Assembly: GCA_003586115.2 (NCBI GenBank)
Contig: QVOM02000049.1
Span: forward strand, 23,823,514-23,887,513
From: Salvator merianae
Lineage: Eukaryota; Chordata; Lepidosauria; Squamata; Teiidae
Length of the DNA: 64,000 nucleotides
Direction: 5' to 3'
Below are positions 56,560 through 64,000 of the stretch, one piece after another. Made by a program: the position numbers and the translations under genes. Below the pieces are notes generated by a model. The model was given only the letters and a program-made list of their open reading frames with translations. It did no database searches and was not told the origin of the DNA. Position 1 is the first letter of the stretch. Every line of letters starts with the position of its first letter.

Positions 56560-56830
56560 AGGCAGGTCTTCTCAGCCCATCGAAAAATAAGCTGTGTGAT
56601 GGGCTGATTGCGCCTGCATGATCGGGCCTACACGATTGGGCTGCACGATGCCTCGATTGGGCATCTCGTGGCCCAATCCAGGCATTGCATGGCCTGATCA
56701 CGCTGGCGCGATGAGTGGGCCTGCCAGTCAACAGCTGGATGCTTCCCGACCACTGCTGCGGTGAGAATCGGGCACAGCTACCGGCATTCACACTGTAAAC
56801 ACCAGTAGACAGCTTCAGGTCCAGTTTTCG
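56560..56830. mobile_element. GC-rich, internally repetitive MITE relic
   Basis: Repeats and inverted repeats of 'cgattgggc'/'gcccaatc' (56632-56690), CpG-rich. The right part resembles 41150-41195 ('cattcacac..gtaaac/atgaatgc'). Borders are unclear. Confidence 0.5.
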
Positions 56831-56849
56831 GAACTTTTCTAACTTGGAA

Positions 56850-57126
56850 AGTTCCAGAACGGTCTCTGGGTCTAAACATCAGCAGCTTCCGTGACTTCTT
56901 TGAATCAGTTTATTATGCCAACTGGGTATCTGACCACTGGCAGCGTATATGTATTGATGGCTCGGATCTTCTTGAGCAGGGACTTCAAAATAGGTCTTAG
57001 CCTCTGAAGATATTTGGTTGTTATGGTTTTCCTTGCTTCTTCATCATGGTGTCCATGTGACTGTGGGATTCCCAGATACTTGCAGCTGTCTTGCAAACCT
57101 GTTATGAGGCCTTCACAAATCAAATG
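56850..57126 (-). pseudogene. R4/R2-type LINE reverse-transcriptase fragment
   Basis: The minus strand reads 'DSCKYLGIPQSHGHHDEEAR', 'TTKYLQRLRPILKSLLKKIR' and 'INTYTLPVVRYPVGIIN', open from 57123 to 56905. The KYLG-x-PQ, RL+ILKS and AINTY-LPV-RY-GII patterns fit the thumb region of R2/R4-clade non-LTR retrotransposons; R4 elements are known from lizards. Only about 72 residues survive. Confidence 0.7.
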
Positions 57127-59939
57127 CTAGATAAAACAAGTAATTTTTATCAGGCTTTATCAGAAAGCTGCTTGGCACTGATGCTAGCATATCTCTGCAA
57201 GGAGCTTGTTTCATAGCTTGGGAGCCACTGCCAATGCTATGTCAGTCATTTTTAGCATCTGAATGGAGCCAAGATTTCCAGAATTACACTAAACAAGCCA
57301 AGTCGATTTTATAACTATGGAAGAGCAAAACCACATTATATCAGGGATAAAAGCACTCTCATTTTTTTTAATTTAAAATACATAACATTTACATTTAATC
57401 CAAAGGAAAGATTCATAAGCTGACATTATTTCATCTTGATTTCTTCCTTCTTCAAAAGTTTATTCTGTGTTCCATGTTTCTTGCCCCTCGTGATCTCTCA
57501 GTTCTTTTCTTCTTCTACGGATTGTCTCATTTTGAACTAACTTAGGGAACACTGGGACTTTAATTTTCCCTAGCAGTTCATCTGCTCCCTCACAACCCCA
57601 GGAACATTTCCTTTTGTGGAGGCAAACCACTGGAGCAAGATGAATAATTCTTCATTTCCATAGTTCAAAAAGATGCCACCTTCCTTCCTTCCTTCCTTCC
57701 TTCCTTCCTTCCTTCCTTCCTTCTTTTCTTTTTTTTTCTTAGTTTTGTCATACTTAAGAAGTGTTTAATTTCAGTTAAGCTCTTGTAGAAGTAGAGGATG
57801 CACTAGAATCCAAACCAGTCTGAGTTCTCCCAAACTAGCATATCTCACCTTGAGACTCCACTGTAAAATTGATTCATTTATGCAATAGATACACATATCA
57901 TAAAACTAACAAATTCTTTAGTTAACAACAACAGCAAAGGAACCTTTCATCAGCAAATATTTCTCAAGAACAGCATTGCAGTTAAAGCTGTGTGACAGAG
58001 ATATAGGAACACAACCCAAAACAGGGGTTAACATGTGCAGTTACGTACAGTTTTTAAAAATCCATTCTCGTGTATGAACTGCAATAAAATTGAATAAACG
58101 CTACATTTTATTAATGCATATTTATATTTCTGATTACATCAAATTAACTTTATACATATGCACCCATGTAATTTAAATATTCACTATGGTAATTAGAGAA
58201 GTGGCTATTCCACATACTAGCAGCTACCTTTTTTTTAAAAGGGGGGTAGTCTTGAAACCAGCTCCTCCATGTATTCTCAGTTATTTTAACAAATTGCATG
58301 CATAAATGAGTCCTAGTCCTTTGAACTTCCCCTCCCATTCAGTTTCATCGCCCTTTCCCAATAGTTTGCACATTATGATCTCATTCAAAAACTACCCTGG
58401 ATTGCATTCTTATTGGGAGAATTAGGCTGTGTCTCCACAGGCCATCCAGAATGCATTAGAGGGGCACTGAAGTAGGCCTGTTTCCATAGCACCTCCTGAC
58501 AAAGTGTCTTGAGGATGCATAGCGGAGGGACCTCAGTTCGCCTCCAAGACACAAAAAGTCGAACACACAAGAAGCAACTCTGGCTGCATCCATATGCAGC
58601 CAGAAAGTGGCTTGAAAAAAGTAGCTTAGAGATTGTAGCATCCACATGCTAGTGATTCTGAAAGCCAAAAATGCTCTTCCAGAGTGTATTCTCTGGCCTT
58701 TAATGTGGATTACTGGTGAGATGGGAACACTAACATCCACATGCTACCACCTCTAAACTGTTTTTGAGCTGCTTTTTTAATGTGCGCAGATGCAGTCTTT
58801 CAGGTCATTCCTCATATACTGAGCTGGGCCCTCACTATGGTAAAATGTGCCATATTTGCATGCATGCCTGCTATGCCTGGCACAGAGCATGAGGAGGATT
58901 TCCATGGTCTTGCTGTTGCAAGCAACAGTTGGATGGTCATCATTTTGCCTGCCAGTCTAAATTAAGGATAAGATGCAGCTTTCCTAATCTTGCTCTGTTA
59001 TAACTCCCAACACATCCACCAGCAGGGCCAGTGGCAACCCTGACTTACCTCAACATTCAACAAGACACCCTTACAGTGTTAAGGAGTCCACCTGTTGAAT
59101 TAGTTCTATTCTGATAATACAATTGCCCATCTTTATTCTGAACGGCAATGACCCACCTTTCCAAGAATTCAGCCACAGAGCTGCAAAAGAGAGACCAGTT
59201 GAATCTGGTGAGAGAAGATCTGCACTTGCTCACAAATGTGAACAGGGCAAGCTATGTGCTCATGTCCTATTAGTGAGCTTCTATATTCCACTGACTGGAG
59301 ACTGTGAGAATAGGCTATTACCAGATTACATGGCTACTGGTCCAATCCAGCAAGGAACTCTGTATGTTCTATGTCCTTAACTAGCATAACTACCAGATAA
59401 AGTAACTTTTTACCATACAGGTACTTCCCAGATGATTTAGACTCCAAATCCCATCAACCCCTCACCCAGCTTCCAAGTTTTATAACAAGCTTGTTGCAGG
59501 TTGAGTTCAAGAGTAAAGATGGGGTGGAATGTGCCTCTCAGACTAGGCAAACTAAGAGAAAAAATATGCACAAAGTACAATAACAAACGCCAAGCTCAGC
59601 TTTTTTCACCTTTGCTTTCTTCACCTACCCTTGCCCAACAAAATGAATCTGTTCAATGATAGTTCCACCTTTGACTGAGTTATAACAAAAGTTTCTGAGC
59701 TTGTCTATTGACTATAAACTAAAAGCAAAATTTATACAAATCATAATCAAGGACGCTGATTTCCAAAAGCTTTTTTTTCAGCCCTTGACAGTGATTTTTT
59801 TTCCATCTGCAGTAATCAAGACTTCTCACTTGAAAAGACTCATTAAAAGTTCCCAGCTTCCAAAGGTGAGGAATGTAAATGTAAATAGTAGCACCAAATG
59901 GTCACCAAAAAAAAAAAAAAAGTTGCCTGTATGAAAAGC
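57127..59939. other. Intergenic stretch with minor repeats
   Basis: Holds a CCTT microsatellite (listed). A possible MITE starts at 58429 ('ggctgtgtctccacaggcc'), without a defined right end. A short common amniote repeat motif lies at about 59428-59475 ('gactccaaatcccatcaacc'). No exon. Confidence 0.4.
57679..57723. repeat. (CCTT)n microsatellite
   Basis: About eleven CCTT tetramers followed by an interrupted T/C-rich run. Confidence 0.95.
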
Positions 59940-60025
59940 CAAAGATAAGCAAAGCAACCATTTACAAGAGCAGTAATTATCACCAATTACTGCTATTGTA
60001 AATGGCTACTCTTTATCTAAAGCTT
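59940..60025. repeat. Near-perfect hairpin, 6-nt loop
   Basis: 'ccatttacaagagcagtaat' (59958-59977) pairs with 'attactgctattgtaaatgg' (59986-60005) with one mismatch, around the loop atcacc. The arms extend imperfectly outward (aaagataagc / tctttatct). It could be a short DNA-transposon foldback, a pre-miRNA-like hairpin or a structured conserved element; no terminal repeats or duplications decide this. Confidence 0.7.
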
Positions 60026-61051
60026 TACCATTGTCACAGGCTGCGCTTTTCAAATTTCCTGGTGACTTGGCACCACTGTTTATATATCTCAGGGCAATAA
60101 CCTTCACGAGACAATCCACAGAGCAAACACCACAATAACTCTCAGTAATTTGACTTTTAGCTCATGTCTTGTCTTTCATCCCAAGGATCCCAGGAAAAAG
60201 TTTTCTTTCTCCATGTTTTGTTGTCATCATACCTTCGTGAGGTCGGTTGGACCAAGAGATTATGACTGGCCAAACTGTGAGATTCATGGCCATGGGAAGG
60301 CTGAATCATAGCCTTGTGGGTCCTGTTCTATTATTTGTGCTTCCACCCAACATGACCTGTGGGCCTGCATCTATGCCTAGAGTTTGCCTGTGTACACACG
60401 CACAAAATTCAGTGTTCCCAGTGCCAGTCCTTACATAACCAAAACAGTACCATCTGCACTAAAGAGAGAGGTATCAGGGGAGTTGGAGGCACTTCAAGAA
60501 GAGCAAAAATCTTCCTCTCCATCAAAGAAAAGAAAGAAAATAGAGCTGTCCCCAAACAGATGAACAAGAACTGTCTGTGCCCATGGAATGCTGCTCACTG
60601 GAGGATGGAATGGCTCATTAGGGGTGGCCCCATAGAATAGAAGGTCCATGAAGATGGCTTAGTTCACTGGTGGGTATCTCTGGGCAACAGCAACACACAC
60701 TGCAACACTGTTTTGAACACCCTCTTCCACCCTGCAGCCCCTGATCTTCACTGCGTGTCCACAGTTGTTCTCCCTCCAAAGTGAGTTTGCCTGTTTCACA
60801 GTGGACTCATAGGGTATCACCTTTTTGTCAGGTAAACAGGTCGATGTGGATGAGATGACCTCATAGACTTTTCTGTAGGTGTAGATTTAACTTGGCAGAG
60901 CATGCTGAAATACAGGATGCAATTTGTAGCCTTAAAAGCCAATTGCTCAATTTGCATTAATGAATAATGCCTGAGGATTGCATCCATAATAAGATTGCTC
61001 CTTTCTTCCTTACACTGCACCAGAGTTCCCGGGTCTTACCTGTAGCTGACT
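60026..61051. other. Intergenic stretch, nothing recognised
   Basis: No exon or named repeat. Confidence 0.4.
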
Positions 61052-61165
61052 GGGCCTAGCTATACATAAGTTTTAATCCACCTTCAATACATCTTCAAAG
61101 TGAGAGTAACCAGCGATTTTCTTTCCACGGTTTTTGGGTTAGATAATGCAGAAGGAAAGCTACCT
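61052..61165. mobile_element. Partial copy 3 of the 222-bp palindromic MITE
   Basis: 'gggcctagctatacataagt', 'tttaatccaccttcaataca' and 'gggttagataatgcagaagg' match the left and central parts of 44259-44480 with deletions and more divergence. Confidence 0.65.
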
Positions 61166-61513
61166 GTTGCTGAATTTCTGCCTTATGCCAGACCAGCCCA
61201 AGACCAGCCCATAGAAATATACCCAAGTCCAGCCCTAGTATATATACCCAAACCTAGTAGTTTAGCCAGTCCATTGGACTAAGTTGTACCATGTTGCCTG
61301 TCACCGGCACATTAAAAGTCTCATTTGTTTTTTTCTGGACTTCACTAGAAAGAGGCACTATGCCCCAATTTCAAGTCTTTTCCTTGCCTTAATAGTATTC
61401 ATGCCTCTGGGGAGAATTTCAAAGACAGAGGGAATCTATCTTCATAAAAATTAAGCAAGGTGGCTTCTGCTCGGCTGTTCTCTAGAAGAGGTCTAGAGAT
61501 AACCAGCACCAGA

Positions 61514-61533
61514 TAAAACAAAACAAAACAAAA
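61514..61533. repeat. (AAAAC)n microsatellite
   Basis: About three AAAAC units followed by an A-run. Confidence 0.85.
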
Positions 61534-61563
61534 AAACCCGGATAGACGGTATTGTAATCTGTA

Positions 61564-61580
61564 CCATTAGGGGGCGCTGC
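61564..61580 (+). promoter_or_regulatory. CTCF-type binding motif
   Basis: 'ccattagggggcgctgc' agrees with the well-known CTCF core (CCA-x-YAGGGGGCGC) at nearly every position. It lies at the left edge of the CpG-rich region. A second, weaker match 'acaggtggcgc' is at 61610-61620 in the same orientation. Confidence 0.65.
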
Positions 61581-61723
61581 TGGCATACACTAATGAGAAA
61601 AACTGCAGCACAGGTGGCGCTTCCTTGTTAAACTGCGGCAAGAGCTTGTATGACCGGATTCAACCCTTTTTAAAGAAGAGTTACAGCTAGTTCTAATCCT
61701 CTTCTCTCCCTCACCCCACCTCC

Positions 61724-61748
61724 ACCCGCCCCCCGCCCCCGGAGCGGC
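61724..61748. promoter_or_regulatory. GC-box cluster (Sp/KLF-type)
   Basis: 'acccgccccccgcccccgga' contains two or three overlapping CCGCCC cores. Confidence 0.5.
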
Positions 61749-62351
61749 AGGTAAAGAAAAACACTGGCTCGGATGTATTCTAAAAGCTTGCTTCCCGCTG
61801 AAAAACAAACGCCGTCCTTTCTCGGGCGTCATGACTCCAGTGCAGAAGTCGTCAAAGCAGTGAGACCGCATCACTTTTGCTCAAGCTCAGAGGGTGGAAA
61901 AAAATCGGAGGAGATTTTTTTGTTTCAATTAAGGATGCGCTGAAGCCATTATGAATTTGCTTGGGGCGGCAGCAAACAACAGTTTAGAGCACCAAAATAA
62001 GAATAAGAAATAAAGTCGAAGGGGGAAGGGAAGGGATCACTTTTCTCTTCTGACTCCAGGAAACTCAGAATCTTGTACTACGCCAGATTTTGGCGGGAGA
62101 TGCAGACACTTTTTTTTTCTTGTGATCCATCTGCCTTTTGGTTAGAAACGTGATTTTTGTCTTCTAGCCACCGCATGCAAACCCCATCATAAGTGAGCCC
62201 AAGGTGAGGCCGTGCTTTTGGTCATGTGCAGAGTCCGTCCCCCCTGTCTTTCAACATACATCCACTTCTAAACGACATTGTGGCGCTTCTCTTCAGTTGC
62301 TCGTTCGGCTCACTGACCCTGGGCTAATGATCCTTAGGAGAGCAAACAGCC

Positions 62352-62363
62352 CTATAAAAAAGG
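62352..62363 (+). promoter_or_regulatory. TATA-like box
   Basis: 'ctataaaaaagg' in the CpG-rich region is a good TATA consensus on +. It would place a start near 62380-62390, followed by 'gatcagttcagttg'. Presence in a GC-rich context makes it more credible, but no transcript evidence is visible. Confidence 0.4.
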
Positions 62364-62836
62364 AGCGATCCGAATATCGAGGTTACGCGCTGATCAGTTC
62401 AGTTGAAAAATCCTGGAAATCGGTGGCGTTTGCAAGAAAAGAAAACCCGGCTGACTCCCTCAAGGGTTATCAGTGATCTTTGGCCAGCTAGAAGTCCTTA
62501 TTGCTAGCCGAAAGGAGCAAATTTAAATAGACAAACAGCAATTAAACGAAAGCCAGAGAACCTTGCGGAAGGGGGGAGGAGTTATCAAGTCCGTCGAACA
62601 GACAAACACGATTGTCAACGGATCGGATAAGATGGGGCAGTATTCCATGGGTGGAACCGCAAGATCTCCGACAAAATTTGGCCGGATCCAGAAAGAAAGG
62701 TTGCTTCCTCCTCACCCTCACTCCTTATTAACACCTCAGCATGGGGAGTGGGGGATAGCTGGGGGAGGAAGCGTATTGGGATTTGGTCTTAATTAGCTTT
62801 AGAGCTTGAAAAATTGGAGAGCGGTTTTTTTAAAAA

Positions 62837-62857
62837 ACAACAACAACAACAACAACT
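62837..62857. repeat. (AAC)n microsatellite
   Basis: Seven AAC units within the CpG-rich region. Confidence 0.93.
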
Positions 62858-63470
62858 CCAAATTCGAGCTCTGCCATCCTGGAAGGAAGAGTCTCCTCGT
62901 GCCCACGATTTGGGCCCAAGGCTCTCAATTCTGGACTCGCAGGGTTCCGGCGGCAAGGCAGCCGAGAGGGGTCCATAGGTGGGCTGAAGCGAGGCGCCTC
63001 ATTTTTGCAACCCTTTGCGAGCGAGCATCCCTGGTGGTCCTTGCAGCGCGTAAACACTGGATGCAAAAATCCCCGCGACACCTCAGGGAGGGTTTTTTTG
63101 GGGGGGGGAACTGGTCCCTAAGATTTTCAGCAGTAAGACTTGCAGGTTGAAATGCCGCGCTTCGGGAACACCCTACACCTTTCCTTGAAGGAAGAAAGCG
63201 TCTCTCTCCCCTCTTCCCCGCCCACCGCCTTCCTTGCACCAACTCCCGCAACGCTCCCTGAAGGCACCAAAGGAAGGCTGATCCTGAAATGCAGAATTGC
63301 AGGTAGCAACTGGGGGCTTTGAAGCCACCCGAGAGGCGGAGGTGAAGAGTTCTCTGTTGGCGTTATAGAGCGCCTAGTTGGCAATGGGGTCCCTCTGCAA
63401 TTGGTCGAGGCTCCTGCTCCGCCATCAAGGCGCTCGGGTAAACCGTGAACTCCAAATAAACATCCATAGG

Positions 63471-63478
63471 TGACGTCG
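63471..63478. promoter_or_regulatory. CRE-like site (TGACGTCG)
   Basis: 'ggtgacgtcggagg' differs from the full CRE palindrome TGACGTCA at the last base only. Confidence 0.4.
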
Positions 63479-63779
63479 GAGGCGGAGAAAGATCCGGGGA
63501 TATCCGGGGCAAATGGCTGTCTATGCCTCCTCCAGAGGGGGTTGCCCGTTTGCTCCCTAGGGAGGGGCGGGGGAGGCAGGTAAATTGCGCAGGCCAGGAT
63601 GGCAGGAACGTCCTGGGGGGACCTATGACCCTGCGTGACCCTGTTTTGGCGTGAACTGATTTGAGGCATTTTGTCCCGCTGGTGTAATGAATTGATGAGC
63701 CCGCCTACCAGTGAAATCCCTCGGGCTTAGATACCTTGGCTTTTCTTACGTAAAAAAATGTCTTGTAGCCGGGACCTAA

Positions 63780-64000
63780 ATAAGTGGAAATCAGTCGCGG
63801 GGCGCTGAAAGAATTTCCCCGCTAAGGCTCAACAGACTAACACAACGCACGTTAATGGGACGGTATTAAATTATACGAGACATTTTCTCAACCTGTAAAT
63901 GCTTTTATTCATATTATCTATGAGAATATTATTAACCGGGAGTATAAAACTCGTAATAAAAGTCGACAAACTCCCGTTGGTGATGTCTTCAGCCTAAACT
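63780..64000. other. Non-repetitive A/T-rich segment with CpGs, candidate conserved element
   Basis: It keeps scattered CpGs (cgtaataaaagtcgac, aaccgggag, atacgag) in an A/T-rich, non-repetitive context, with Hox-type motifs 'ttttattc' and 'cgtaataaaa'. This is reminiscent of conserved regulatory DNA next to developmental genes. The window ends inside it. Confidence 0.35.

Larger units (their letters stand above)
61550..63700. promoter_or_regulatory. CpG-rich, GC-rich region, probable CpG island/promoter side of a gene to the right
   Basis: CpG dinucleotides, rare in most of the window, become frequent here (e.g. 62940-63010, 63140-63260, 63330-63500) without any transposon end. GC boxes, a TATA-like box, a CRE-like site and a CTCF-type motif are spread through it. 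Vertebrate CpG islands usually mark promoters, so a transcription start is likely in or near this segment. I cannot name the gene: no coding exon is recognisable, and frames such as 63127-63669 (minus) are probably open by composition. Confidence 0.6.

Noticed and set aside
63127..63669. 180-codon minus frame in the CpG region as an exon
   Set aside because: GC-rich DNA has few stops by chance; Pro/Arg/Ser-rich composition without domain. It remains possible as a 5' exon but is unsupported.
1..64000. Prokaryotic operons, plasmid or phage modules
   Set aside because: No long coding frames, no ribosome-binding sites with genes, and abundant vertebrate LINE/SINE remnants exclude this.

Overview
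The window looks like nuclear DNA of a vertebrate, most likely a squamate reptile (lizard or snake). This is inferred from the repeat mix: L2 LINE remnants, L1 ORF2 tails with the YRWYLTP-type motif, CR1 tails, an R4/R2-type reverse-transcriptase scrap, tRNA-derived SINEs, and many short non-autonomous DNA transposons, several with intact 8-bp target-site duplications. I found no host protein-coding exon that I can defend. All long reading frames are transposon relics, translations of simple repeats, or chance frames in GC-rich DNA.

Layout. 0-8 kb: CR1 tails, an exact 83-bp direct repeat, a Tc1-like fragment and an 855-bp hAT-type MITE carrying a 145-bp internal repeat. 8-12.3 kb: a decayed L2 LINE (endonuclease plus reverse transcriptase), two MITEs with exact 8-bp duplications, and an L1 ORF2 C-terminal fragment. 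13-23 kb: SINEs, a 2-kb element with four interleaved inverted arms, an L2 3' end, a CpG-rich MITE and another L1 fragment. 23-45 kb: mostly single-copy-looking intergenic DNA sprinkled with MITEs, CR1, L2 and SINE pieces; some stretches could be conserved non-coding elements, but this cannot be tested from one sequence.

45.96-54.3 kb is the most unusual part. It is about 8 kb of telomere-like hexamer satellite (TTAGGG and variants TTAGAG, TCAGGG, TTGGGG, TTATGG, TTACGG, TTTGGC), all with the G-rich strand on +. The hexamer blocks are punctuated about 15 times by a related ~38-bp motif containing a core like CATATGTCCCATG. L1, CR1, a possible solo LTR and a decayed Tc1/mariner-superfamily transposase gene lie within the domain. 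The array is interstitial, because about 10 kb of ordinary sequence follows it.

54.3-64 kb returns to intergenic sequence with a palindromic MITE, an R4-like fragment and an unusual hairpin. It then enters a CpG- and GC-rich region (about 61.55-63.7 kb) with a strong CTCF-type motif, GC boxes, a TATA-like box and a CRE-like site. This is probably the promoter-side CpG island of a gene whose body lies mostly or wholly beyond the right end.
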